A DNA stretch of 64,000 nucleotides from Erythroxylum novogranatense. Its lineage: Eukaryota; Streptophyta; Magnoliopsida; Malpighiales; Erythroxylaceae. This document shows positions 34,163-45,778 of this stretch, piece after piece. Below the pieces are notes generated by a model. It was given only the letters and a program-made list of their open reading frames with translations, was not told the origin of the DNA and ran no database searches. Each line of letters begins with the position of its first letter. Position 1 is the first letter of the stretch. A program made the position numbers and the translations under genes. The stretch lies in contig CM057228.1 in NCBI GenBank assembly GCA_029891385.1, positions 63,990,523-64,054,522 of the forward strand, written 5' to 3'.

Positions 34163-36043
34163 TTTTCAGTCATCCGTAGAAAGAAAATTCATCTTTGTGA
34201 CCTCATTTCAACATAATATCTTACTTCCCCAGGACCAAAAGAAATACATCGACTCCTTATTGTGTAATCAACATATCTCCTACGTTTGAATACTTTAATA
34301 TTCCTCCATCACCCAATATATACACCTATAAATATCACTAAATCTTCATGCAGCGAAACTGTTAAAGATATCTTGGGATAGATTGTGAGACTTGAGCCTT
34401 GAAAGTGTTTCAGAGAGAATTATAAAACACTTGAAACTTGCACGGCTTTCCTTTACTTAAAGAAAACAGCATAGCGATTTATAATGATTTGGTTGTTCTT
34501 CGCTTAAGTCTTACTTCTGAAATTCTCAAGTAAAACTTAAGTGAAGAACAACCAAATCATTATAAACCCTAGTGCTCATGTCTTCCCTGACTCTTTCGAG
34601 TATCATTGATTGCTTTGTCAGATTGTTATTGATTTTGTAACATGTCTTCGCATTGCCTGAATCACTCTTGATTATATATTAGTATATCGACTACACACCC
34701 GAAACGAAAAGACTTCTAACCAAAAGAGTCAATATTTTAATATTGACACCATTTATTAAGTATTACTTTTATATTGTGATCTTATTTGTGCATATTTTGT
34801 GATTGGCATTGAATATATAATACGTTTGAATGTACACAAATTAAGTGTTCAATTAATTGTCAATAAAATATTTTCAGGTTAAAAATGCCCTTGAATCGAC
34901 AAGTTTCTTCAACATTCCATAGATCTGCAAAAGACAATTTCAAGTCAGATATCATATTTTCAGTTCCTCTTGACATACCAAATGTTGATCTGCTCCAAAA
35001 GCAAATCACACGATCCGCATATGATTCACTAGATTTATAGGTTCGTCACATGTATCAAGGATCACAGTTATATATTTTATCATTCACGGCTGAGATTCAA
35101 AGGGCCCTACACTTTGTGACAGGTAAGATCATATGCTAGGGCGTTGAATGCAACTCTTTTTCTATACTGCAACCTAAAACATCAATGTAAATAAGGTCTT
35201 TAAAATTCACACTGAAATGTTCTTCGGCCTACCAAGGACCATCAAGAGTAATCTCAAAGTTAAAAAGCCTATTACTGACTTTTGAGACTTTGTTCAGAAA
35301 GACAGAGTTAGAGACTTAGTTCACTATTTCATCTTGGAACCAATATCAAAGTCCACCTTATGTTTTGTGCAGCGATTGCATCTAGGAAAAGAGTTTTTTA
35401 CTCTGGACTATAATGGAGGGCGGCAAAGAAAAAGAAACTCAGATAACACATCTTTATAGGCATTCTGCAGGGGCAAATAGAAAGGTTTGACATGGAACCA
35501 AAGAACAAGTTGAAGGACAGGAGAAAAAGAAAAGAACAAAGTATGCATTCTTTTCCTTTCAAAGATTATTGAAATTCCAATTCTCCCTAAAACAAACGAA
35601 GTGTTTGATCAACCGACAAATAGTTACTTAAATGTAGAGTTCGGATCCACAAGTTTTTGATGTAGACACAAGTTTTATGTCCATATTACATTCAGAACCC
35701 TTTTCAGTTTTGAATAATGAATAGGTCTGAAGTCTAAAGGAAAGTCAATGAATCTGATGGACAGAGATAACTTTTCTGTAGTTGGCATCTGATTCAGGTT
35801 GGAGAATAGTTGCAAAAACTAGACCATTAATGTCCAAAGTCCTAAAAGCAGCTCATGGATGTTGTCTCAGACCTTTTCTATTCAAGCCACCATATGAATT
35901 ATTAGAAGAACAAAAGGGTAAAGTTGGATGATGCTCTATGGCACCTGATAAATATTTCTCATGCTAAAGTGTAAGAACAACAAAGTACCAAGATAATATG
36001 ATTGAACCAGATAAACTACCATGAGACGATTTAACAAGCTCTT
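34163..36043. other. Host intergenic DNA between the CACTA element and the small gene
   Basis: No assignable gene. It holds a hairpin at 34479-34565 and, upstream of it, a TATA-like TATAAATA at 34327. A 51-codon frame at 34885-35040 (MPLNRQVSSTFHRSAKDNFK...) is preceded by a pyrimidine-AG resembling a splice acceptor, but I do not recognise it. The part nearest 36043 is probably the 3' UTR of the minus-strand gene. Confidence 0.5.
34479..34565. repeat. 87-nt near-perfect hairpin (31-bp arms, 25-nt loop)
   Basis: The left arm (34479-34509: TTATAATGATTTGGTTGTTC...) and right arm (34535-34565: ...GAACAACCAAATCATTATAA) pair over 31 bp with a single mismatch, which would be G-U in RNA. A TATA-like box lies about 150 bp upstream. 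The fold could be a young microRNA-like or siRNA precursor, or a small inverted duplication or MITE core. I do not recognise the arm as a known microRNA. Confidence 0.85.
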
Positions 36044-36818
36044 TCACTCAAGAGTCACCTTTCTCTCGGGGGGATCTATCTGCAAATAAGTGTAAGGCTC
36101 TGTTGGCTCCTCACTGTATCAAAATAAACATAATTGTATCCAAAGTCAGGTAATCTGGAACAGATACTCTTCCAGAATATGCAATATTATAAACCTATAT
36201 AAGCAAACCATCCAAATTGGACTCGGACAAAAATAGTTATACACAATGAACAACATAAAAGATATAGCTGTTGCTCTTCATGAACATCCGCTATTAAGCA
36301 TCCATATGATAGTCCGTAAAATTGGTTAAATGGAAGAACAGAACATGAGCAGAAAAGTAACATTTTTATCACCCGGGCTTGGAGCGCATGCACTGCCAGA
36401 AGAGCTTAAAAGGTCCAGGAACTGTCTTAAATGGGTTCCCCTCAAAACAAGCCTACAGAGGAGAGGAAAAGGAATTATATTCCCCAACGACCATATCACG
36501 AAAAGCAAACATTTTTTCCAAGATTAGATATCTAACAAACTATAAAGTCCCAAATCATGAACAAATTGTAAAAGAAAGAAACGAAAAAAACCGTCCAAAT
36601 AATCAGTACAAATCGCCAAAAATTTCCAACAAATCTTCATCATCAGAAATGGTCATGGACCAATTGATTCTACCCAAAAGAAAATTTTAAACAAGAGAAA
36701 ATACTTGAATAACGTCCTCAGCACGATCATTGCAACGGTGAGCCTTAGGTTGAGGATGGTGGGATCCTGTTATGCCCCATGGACTCTCTCTTCTCGGCAC
36801 TGGCCTCGTCTCACTCAT
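36044..36818 (-). CDS. Intact three-exon gene for a conserved 87-residue plant protein of unknown function
   Basis: Exon 1 is 36705-36818 (38 codons from ATG 36818), exon 2 is 36373-36452 and exon 3 is 36044-36113, ending in TGA 36044-36046. The coding total of 264 bases is exactly 87 codons plus stop. Both introns (36453-36704 and 36114-36372) have GT...AG ends with pyrimidine-rich acceptors. The protein begins MSETRPVPRRESPWGITGSH, continues KAHRCNDRAEDVIQ | ACFEGNPFKTVPGPFKLFW, has CMRSKPG at the second junction and ends YLQIDPPERKVTLE. Three Cys, a Pro/Arg-rich N-terminus, no signal peptide and no membrane segment. From memory it resembles a small conserved plant protein of unknown function; I cannot name it. 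A GA-rich 5' leader (36819-36835) and a TA-rich patch at 36845-36862 lie upstream. It is the only gene here without defects. Confidence 0.88.
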
Positions 36819-37858
36819 CTTCCTCTCTCTCTCTCATAATTTGTAATATATTATATATCTTAATTGAAACTTGTTAATCCCACTCTAGGTTGGGTTCAAC
36901 AAGGCCCAGTCTGGTTATACATAGGTTTGGGTCTGGGCTTGTTCGTACGCCCGATCCATGTTGGTTACTTTCCGTTGGTCAGTTCGTTATTTAAAATTCT
37001 ATAGATCATTGGCTACATTTGCATTTGATTGACTTATATCTCAAAAAAATATGATACAAACTCGTTAGGTAGAAGCTTCATTTTGTTCTAAGCAGTTTGA
37101 TAGATCCTTCATTGTCCAAGTTGTTGACCAATGTCATTCCCAAACAATATTTCAAACATCAAGTACCTATTTAGTTGACCTACATCCTTCCTAACAAAAT
37201 TTTTTCACACATTAAATATCGATTATGATACGACTCTCACCAATAAGATTGATGAGATTTGATGTCTAAATGACAGGACCTATGGCTGTTCTATAGAATA
37301 TAGGTTAATTCACATAAATTAACATGAAAATACACAAAATAATGATATGAATCACCATACTTTACAATAGGGATTGAGAGTGATAAGATTATAAGATTTT
37401 TTTTTTTTATCATCACTAGCAAGGTAGATAGGATCAAAGGACTCTAAAAGATGGAGGAAATTTTATGTCCAATATTTGGTTAATTCAACAATAGTCAAGA
37501 ACTATCCATTTCAAGAATCTATAAGCCTTTTATAGGCATGAAACCCCTTAAAAGTAGAGTTTTAAAATGAAATAAACACTCAAAACCATATCAAAATAAC
37601 ACAACCGTATATGTAAATAGTACGAGACTAACGCCTATCTTGGACCATAATCAGCATTAGTTTTATTTTGGACAAAATTACATAAAAACAAAGACAAGTC
37701 TACCACCAGTTACATGTTAGTAACTTCGAAGATGATTTTGTTTTGGAACTCCAAACTCCAAAACCCAAAGAAAGACTAGTGCAAATTACAAGGATGACTC
37801 TAGTATTGGTTACATACTATTTTTTTAGCATTTCAATAACAACAAAATGCTGTAGCGA
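36819..37858. other. Upstream region of the small gene and intergenic DNA
   Basis: A CT repeat (36823-36835, GA on the gene's strand) and a TATA-like stretch at 36845-36862 sit immediately upstream of the start codon and may be leader and core promoter. Beyond them no coding sequence is seen. There is a T tract at 37397-37409. Confidence 0.45.
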
Positions 37859-38073
37859 CCCCTGTGTTATACGAAAGTAGCTAATTAAACCTTGAGATAT
37901 AAAATGTTACTCTATTAACCTTATGTTTTCAATTTTGCTGCAAAAAAAATCCTTAGCCGTGTGTTGTTCCTCCACGCTTAAGAGGCTGTGAGTTAATAAA
38001 ATTTCAACTCAGGGTATTTTTTGCTAATTTTTATATGTCAAGGTTTTCTTAGCAACTTTTGAATAACACAGGG
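37859..38073. mobile_element. Small MITE, about 215 bp, with long imperfect terminal inverted repeats
   Basis: The left end CCCTGTGTTATACGAAAGTA..., with AAACCTTGAGATATAAAA, is mirrored on the other strand at the right end as CCCTGTGTTATTCAAAAGTT..., with AAACCTTGACATATAAAA. The middle holds ACACGGCTAAGG-type inverted DNA. There is no coding capacity. The superfamily is uncertain and the exact ends and target duplication are not resolved. Confidence 0.6.
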
Positions 38074-38348
38074 TTATTAAGGCAATAAATTCGTTCAATA
38101 ACAGTGCAAGACTAGTGTCGATTATATATGGTAATCGCAATTCTTCAATTTTCTTCTTCACTTAGATCAACATGATAGGTCTAAATTCATCCCCTAAAAG
38201 TAGCAAAGTCTCACTTATCATATACAAATTTAACATTAAGATGTTGAGATTAAAATTCCTTTTCCTACTTTATGTCAATGGCACATCGATATCCTTCGAA
38301 GGATCTCTAGTAAATTTTCGCACTTGATTAGCAGATGCTTGATTCCCA

Positions 38349-38700
38349 TCATTTTTCCTCATCAAAATAGTTTATCCTCAAATTAGCATCTTCCTCTATA
38401 AAATCAAAAGGAGATAAATTGGCCATATTAAAAATAGAATAAACATTATACTCACCTGACAAGTCAATCTTGTAACCATTGTTTTTCACTCTTTCCATGT
38501 TTTGAAATGGTCCATCTCCTCTTGACTGTAACTTACGTTTTTGTTTACGTAGAAAGATTTTATTTGTAAGTGTGCCTAAACCCAATCTTCAGGTTCGAAT
38601 ATCACTTCCTTTATTCCCTTATTAGCTTGTTTAATAATCAAGTCCTTTTCCATGCCTTCAAATGAAGCTTCTTTGTCAATTCAACTTTTCTTTTACATAT
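38349..38700 (-). pseudogene. Fragment of a Ty3/gypsy polyprotein C-terminus
   Basis: On the minus strand the 78-codon frame ending at 38349 reads RKQKRKLQSRGDGPFQNMER and SGEYNVYSIFNMANLSPFDF. This matches the integrase C-terminal segment of plant gypsy elements (pattern KL-PRGDGPFQ-L-RIN-NAY--DLPG-Y-VS--FNV-DLSPF). Degraded upstream codons can be followed to about 38700. Nothing else of the element is adjacent. Confidence 0.8.
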
Positions 38701-40940
38701 AAGTTACTACTTTTACCTAGAGGAACAAGTACAAAATCTAAAGTAGAAAAGGTTTAAATTTGATAGGTGTGAATTATAGTGTATCTTCTAGGTGTTAGTG
38801 TGTGTTTTTTTTTTTATTATTTTCTTATATGGTAACCATGCGTTTAAGACTTAGATTTATGTTCATGTTAGTGTTTTGTGTGTTTTGTTTTATTGAATGT
38901 TTTTAAGGCAAGAATTTGATCTTAATTATATGTTTCATATGTTGTTTGATATGTTTAATGATGGGCAGAGCTAAAAAAAATTGAAGAAAACCTTAAATAA
39001 GCTAAAAAATAATATCTGGCACGATCATGCATGAATCAACAGTAGGTTAGTGGCTCTCTGGCATGATCGTGACAAGGAGTTAACATGCATGATTATGTAA
39101 GGAGCTTTTTTAGGTTACGAGTATTTTATACTTTTGATGACTCAGGCTATTTTTTGAACAAAAACACATGGAAGAAACTAGAAGGCTCAAGAGCATATAA
39201 CCAAAGAAAAAAATCAATTGGCTTGAAGTATAAAAAGAGAAGATCAAAGAAGAGAGCTATAGTTCCCAGTTTAAGGCAAAGAAGAGAAGACATCCATATT
39301 CAATTCTCCACTCTTTTCTTTATTCCTTATTATTATTGAATATTCATGATGATTCAATTGACATATATAGTTATATATATGGGTAGCTAAATTCATTTTA
39401 TAAATTAATCTTGATTTAGTTTTAAAACTTTACATTTTTGATTTCATGAAATATGTTTATGATATTTATTGCTTTATATTCAAATTGAATTAAGAGATTA
39501 GATGGGATTACTTTAGTTGCGTTGCACAACAAGAACTAATGATAGCGATTGATTGACTATAATTTTATACCTATATTTAATGTGTTTTGCTTGTTGTTTG
39601 AGAACCTTATGGTATTTATGGTACTTATTCTACATCAAGTGTGCTTTTAAATGAAAATTGCCTTTATAGACTAAAGATTTTGGGTAAAATCGTGGCATAT
39701 AACGGAAGAATTGAAGAAACTTTTGACTTACACAACTATGTGTAGTGATCATTTAAGTCACTATAATTGTGTAGAATTTTAAAAAATGTTGTTTATGCTT
39801 GTGTGAAGATACACGCCTATGTATGTCGACATACACTACTGTGTATGTGCCTGTGTAAGCTTTTATGACCATGCAAAGTTACAATTAAGAGGTTTTTTGA
39901 GATATACCAGCACTTATACGATTGTGTAGGTGATCGTGCATGTCTAAGAAAACCTAGTTTTTACTATAAAGGGATATCATGAAAACTATAACAAAGGACA
40001 CACATTCCAAAGATGGTGGTCACACCAAACATAAGAAAAAAAAACCAAATAAGGGCCTACATATAATAAATAAGAAGATCAAAAGTGGAAACATCAAGAT
40101 CAACTCCAACTTTCCAGATTTTCTAAAATAAGGCTTTAAGTTAATTTCATTCTCTTCTCTTTAATTTATTTCATTGCCTTGTTACCTACCAAATTTGAAC
40201 AGTTGTGTTTGAACATGATTATGGATTTGTAAATCTATATTAAGGTTTTATTCTTGAATTATTTTGTATAACTTTTACTTTGATGGATTCAATATATTAT
40301 TGCTTTAGGATATTTGTTATGCTCTTACTTTATTTGAATCAAAAGATTGAATTGAGATATTTATGTTAAGTTGCACAACCGAGTTGGTACCTTAATAACA
40401 GATAAAAGAGATATCTTAATTGTTATTTAATTATCCTTAGAATTGTTCAAATCTAGTTAAATAATTAGGAGTATTTTGAGAAATTAAAAGATTGTAAATC
40501 AAAATTGTCTATTTAAATTGGGATTACTTTATTGGATTGAAAGAGAAGGTAATCAAAACCTTTGTATATTTAGGATCAAGCATAGTTGAATTTTTTAGGT
40601 AAAGGGAGACAAAACAAGTATAAAATAATCCTAAGTTTTCACCATCAAGTACCTTCAACTTTATTGTTATCTTTTATTTGTTTAGTTATTAAGTTTTTAG
40701 TTATTTTCAATCAATTTAATCTTTTATTACCTTAGAAAAAGTGTGATTCAAATTGTTAAGTGACTATATACATTCCTCATGGGAATGATATCTTCTATAC
40801 AATAAGTTATGATTTGTATACTTATAGTACAAAAGGATTTCTATTTAAAACTATGAACATGTTTTTGGAAACTAAATGAGAGCTTAAGGCCCACTAGGAT
40901 ACCAATAAGATAAGCTTGGTGCATTAGGATCAAAGATGGA
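38701..40940. other. AT-rich non-coding DNA, probably decayed LTR and leader of a plus-strand gypsy element
   Basis: No protein is seen. Several features resemble LTR/leader DNA of Athila/Tat-like elements: recurring GATCGTGCATG/ATGATCGTG words (39019-39105, 39930), and ATTCCTCATGGGAATGATAT near 40772, like the conserved LTR-end segment of these elements. At about 40900-40940 it runs into the ATGGA target site of the next element and appears continuous with gag sequence at 45784. Confidence 0.4.
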
Positions 40941-42185
40941 TGGCAGTGTGTCATAACACTACACAAAATAACTAAACTTAACACTATAGCTAATGATAAC
41001 TCTAGGTCAATCCTATAGAGAGTGTGTGTAAAGCTTTAAAAATGAAAAGAATTGGTACTTAAGTTATGGGATGAGGGGTTGTTTCAAATAAAAAATAAAG
41101 TAAAGTTAAACAACCAAATTAAAGAAAACAATAAAAAATTGACAAAAGTGACAAATGGATTTGGAGTTTGGTCCTCAGTTCAATTTCAACCTACACATGA
41201 ATAAGCATACTTTAATGTCCTATTATTCTCAGACCTCTCAGCAATTATTAATTTTAGGTTAATAACAAGCTCTGTTAACCATAGTTTTCCTTTAAGTCAT
41301 GGTTAGTTAAAACAAGCTCTTTAACTAAACCTAGCTATTAAACAACCTAGAACAAGATCTCTATATTTAATAGGATTGCGACATTATAAGTTAGGAAAAT
41401 AGACTAATCTAGGCAACAACCGCACAAGCTTAGGTTATTTAACCTATGTTACGTCATCTCTAATTATTCAATGTCATTAGTTTCCACAAATGAATCCAAC
41501 ATAATGATTACTTATCGTATTCAAGATTTTAGCAATGGGTTTATATAAAAAAATCAAATAAAGCATGCAATCATTTTACATAATACCCTATTCAATAAGC
41601 ACAAGATCATATAACAATCCCTAAGAGAGAAAGAACACAATACATAATGGAGAGATGCCTAAAATATGTCTTCGACTTCGATTTCACCTCAGAACCGAAA
41701 TAGGAAAGGCTAATCCTCCATGGTTCTCCAAAGAGTGGGAGTTCTATTGCCCCTTTTCCTACAAAAATCGATCCATCCTATGTTTTACTATTCAAATGCC
41801 ATTTTATATTAAAAATTAGGGATTTGGGTAGTCACATGGTTGGATACACAAGCGTGTATGTCATAAAATGGGCCTCATTCTTGAACTTACATGATTATAT
41901 AAGTAGATACATGACCATGCATCTCCCAAATCATGTTGAATTGATGTTCTTCTTGCAATTTCTTATCCAATCGTCACCCTAGTCCATCCCCTTATTATTC
42001 CACAAAGATAATTGAGTTTGAACATCAAGAGGATGACTCATAGAATGTTCTTTTAACTCACTTTAGCTCTTATGCTTACAAATTATACCTAAAACCATAT
42101 TGAATCAAAATGAGTTTCTTAAACATTTGATAGATTAATAAAAAAGTATTATGGAGTAAATATACAATTAAGTAATCATATATCA
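40941..42185 (-). repeat. Athila-2 3' LTR
   Basis: It pairs with 44521-45778 along its length, with many substitutions. For example, its start has TGTGTCA where the partner has CGCATCG, a CpG-decay pattern. Confidence 0.83.
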
Positions 42186-44520
42186 AATTCCCCCACACCT
42201 AGCTTTTGACCATCCTTGGTCAAAACAACAAAATCAAATTCACAAACTAAACACTTTCACAATTTCCATATTTCCCAGGAATAGATAACCATAAGTAAAG
42301 AGAAATAGTTTTCAAAATCATAGTAAAAACTAAACATTAAATTCCTCCACTTATGATCAATCAACAATCATCATCTTTAGAAACTGAACAATCTAGTAGC
42401 AGACTTGGATAAAGTGTGTAAATAGTATTAATCTATTGGTACACTCAAACTCCATTTATGATTAAGACATTTTACAACTTTGCATATCCTTTCATTTCTC
42501 CGCCACTAAGATTCATATACATAATCATGAATCAAAGAACTTTTTTAAGGTTGTAATGTGGGCAAAGGTTAAGGTGACATGTCTTTGGATAATGTGATGC
42601 AAAAGTCTATTAAAGTTAGTGAAGCAAGAGTAACACTCAATGTGACATTAAGACAAAAACCAACATTCACTCAAAGTTATGTACATCATCTATAATGAAT
42701 GTAAAAACTATGTTTCACAGCTCAAATTCAAGCTTTCGCACTATAAAACACATGAAACATAACCAATTAGAAGGGATCACCTGTTAAAATCAATGATAAC
42801 AATACACTAAAACTTTAAGGGGTGATCTTTCAAAACTACATCTACCTCATATGCATCATACTCAGATAACCCATTTCATACAACTTTAGTGGGAGAAATT
42901 AATCGTTGATAACTTTTCAAAACAATTGCATTTCCTCCTTGATACTTTTATTTAAACATTTTTTCTCTTCTCTTCTCTTTCTTTTTCTTTTTTTTTAAAT
43001 AAAAATTGAAAGAAGCTACATTAACACTATAAATCATTGATAAGATATAAAATAACATTCCAACAATTATAACCAACCCACACATATGCACACTCCCACA
43101 CTGCTTTAGTGCATCTATAATCATCAACAATTAACAAATGCTCCACTAGCTTTACGGATTAGGTAGGACATTTGGTTAGGTTTAAGGCATGAAACATGTT
43201 TAGCACAAAAAAGAAAAGGAAAATAAAGGGAAAATTCATATTAATATGTAAGCTATTTTGCTAATGCAGTTTATGAAACAAAAAAATGCCTACATCATTT
43301 TCTTGTTAACGCTTGTGATAAAAATGTGGTCTCAAATAGAAAATTAAAACAAAGTCAGGATGGGCATGTCTTAAAGGTCACACATAAACAAAATAAAATG
43401 AGATTGATTTGGATGTGTCAGTCTATAAATGCTCAAAATCTCACTAATTTGTGTTTACCACTAGTCACTACTCTTCTAAATATAATGTATATTGACCAAT
43501 CATGAGAGTAAAAGTGCATGCTCAAGTTGTCATGAATTTTTTTAGTCAATTCACTCTTTAATTATGACTATATAGTCCTAGAAGCAATAGAAAAAGAGAA
43601 AACTTTTTTGTTTTTATTGATTCTCTCTCTTTTTGTTTGAAAATGTGCATGCATATAAAAAACAAACAATTTAAAAGCACACATGCATATCCTAACAAAT
43701 GCGAAAATGTAAAGGAAAAAAAAATAAAATTCCCTTGGTTTGTCTCCCAAATAGCGCCTTTTTTATTATTGCTGACTCAACTCCCCACTTTCCTTATTAT
43801 GTGACAAAATTGTGATCTTCAGGTGTCACAGTCTATGTTTCCTTCATAAATGATATATCCATGTTTCCTTCAAACTCCTTCTTCACTTCTTTAACACTAG
43901 CAATCCCTTAAGTAGTCTTCTTAAGATTCTTAAGCTACTTTCCACTCTGTAAGGTTTCCACACTAACATTCCTTAGATACATCTCTAGTTAAGATAGTTG
44001 CTCATCTTTTCTTTTTGATTCCAAGTAATTGATAGTTCTTGCCATCTAATCCATTTGACTTACTGAGGTTAGGAATGTAGACATTACATCTTGCTATGAT
44101 TATTTCACATCCAGCTAAAATTGTAGAGTATTAGCAGCAATAACATTAACTAAGTCTTGCAATAATGTATTTGAGTTGTAATAAGAGGCCTGTGGTCCAT
44201 ATGGGAACTGTTATACATCCTACAACTCATCTAGAAAGTAGGCTTCTTAGCTATTCCCGCCATAACTATTATTTTTATGATTACTCCAAACTTGGTAATA
44301 GGTTTGGGACTATGAGTTATAGGAAAAATCTTCACTAAGAGCATTGATAATATCCAGCATTAACATACTCCCTTCCATGTGTCCGCTTTACACAAAACAC
44401 TAAACAAAAAGTGAAAAGATCAAGAAATAACTAAAAAACTAATTATAAACAAATATGTAAAAACCATAAATTGAAATAAAAAATTTAAAGCACCACACTT
44501 CCCGAAAACATCGTCAAAAT
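42186..44520 (-). other. Athila-2 internal remnant
   Basis: It starts with the polypurine motif at 42188-42202 and contains non-coding AT-rich DNA to about 43840. A gag C-terminal shred follows (listed separately), then the decayed primer site near 44490-44512. Protease, RT, RNase H and integrase are missing. Confidence 0.7.
43840..44400 (-). pseudogene. Athila-2 gag C-terminal remnant
   Basis: In minus reading, the stretch near 44045-43950 gives MARTINYLESKRKDEQLS, a stop, then LEMYLRNVSVETLQSGK. This corresponds to the Athila-1 gag segment around MAIAINRLEAQNSGKLPSQ ... AITLRSGK. Upstream, shreds of the Gln/Asn-rich region can be followed (near 44270). Several stops. Confidence 0.6.
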
Positions 44521-45778
44521 TGCTAGCGCATCGTAACACTACATAAAATAATTATACTTAAAACTATAGCTAGTGATAAGTCTAGGTCAATTTCATAGAG
44601 AGTGTGTGTAAAGCTTTCGAAATGAATAGAATTGGTGTTTAAGTTATTAGGGGGATGGGGTTTAGTTTGGTTTCAAATAAAAATAAAGAAAATTAAACTA
44701 ACGAAAGAAAATTAAAGAAAAAATCAAAAAGAGATAAAAGTGATGAATGGATTTTGAGTTCATTCCTCAGTTCAATCTCAACCTACACACTAATAAACAT
44801 ACTTCAATTTCTTGTTATTCTCATACCTCTTATAGTAACTATTAATTGTAGGTTAACAAAAAACTCTGTTAACCTCGGTTTTGCCTTAGGTTTCTTTTAG
44901 TTAAAACAAGCTCTTTAACTAAACCTAGCCACAAAACAACCTAGAACAAGTTCTCTATATTTAATATGACTGCCGCATTATGAGTTAGGAAAATCGACTA
45001 ATCTAGGCAACAACCACACAAGCTTTGGACATTTAACCTATGTTATGTTATCTCTAATGATTCAATGTCATTAGTTTCCATAAATGAATCCAAACTAAAC
45101 GAGCACATATAGTATTCAAGTTTTTAGCTATAGGTTTACATGAAAACAATCAAATAGAGCATTCAATCATTCTTACACAATACCCAATTCAATAAGCACA
45201 AAATAACATAAAAAAAATCCCTAAGAGAGAAATAACACAATACATAATGGAGAGATGCCCAAAATGTATCTTCGGCTTCGATTTCACCTCTAAATTAGAA
45301 TGGAGAGACTTAACCCTTGATGGGTCTCCAAAGAGTGGGAGTTTTGTCTCCCATTTTGCTCCAAAACTAATCCATCCCATGTTTTGCCTTTTAAATTTCA
45401 TTTTATATTAAAAATTAGAGATCTAGTTAGCCACACATTTGGATACACGACTATGTATCCAACCATGTATATAATAAAATGTGCCTAATTTGTGAACTTA
45501 CATGGTAATGTATCCCAAATCATGTTAAATTGATGTTCTTTTTTCAATTTCTTGTCCAATCCTCACCCTAATCCATCTCCTTCTTATTCCACAAAGACAA
45601 TTGATGTGAACATCAAGAGGATGGCTCAAAGAATGTTATTTTAACTCGTTTTATCTCTTATGCTTCCAAATTGTACCTAGAACCAAATATGAACTAAAAT
45701 GAGTTTTTTCTTAAACATTTCACAACATTAATAACTAAGTGTTATGGAATAAATATACAATCAATTAAGCACATATCA
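44521..45778 (-). repeat. Athila-2 5' LTR
   Basis: Partner of 40941-42185. Its last 167 bp are included in the 300-bp tandem triplication beginning at 45612. Confidence 0.83.

Larger units (their letters stand above)
40941..45778 (-). mobile_element. Old, internally deleted Athila-type LTR retrotransposon (Athila-2)
   Basis: The paired LTRs are 40941-42185 and 44521-45778. Both start TG (TGGCAGTGTGTCATAACAC against TGCTAGCGCATCGTAACAC) and end in ATATCA. They are flanked by ATGGA at 40936-40940 and 45779-45783. After the left LTR comes CCCCCACACCTAG, a polypurine tract in minus reading. Before the right LTR lies a decayed Asp-tRNA primer site (minus TTTTGACGATGTTTTCGGGA near 44500). Only about 2.3 kb of internal DNA with a gag shred remains. 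LTR divergence is much higher than in Athila-1, so it is older. Confidence 0.85.

Noticed and set aside
34885..35040. 51-residue frame MPLNRQVSSTFHRSAKDNFK... preceded by a splice-acceptor-like TTTTCAG
   Set aside because: No family recognised, no partner exon found and a stop follows. Kept only as a note in the intergenic entry.
39085..39339. 84-codon Lys/Arg-rich frame
   Set aside because: AT-rich LTR-like surroundings, no recognisable domain and low-complexity composition.
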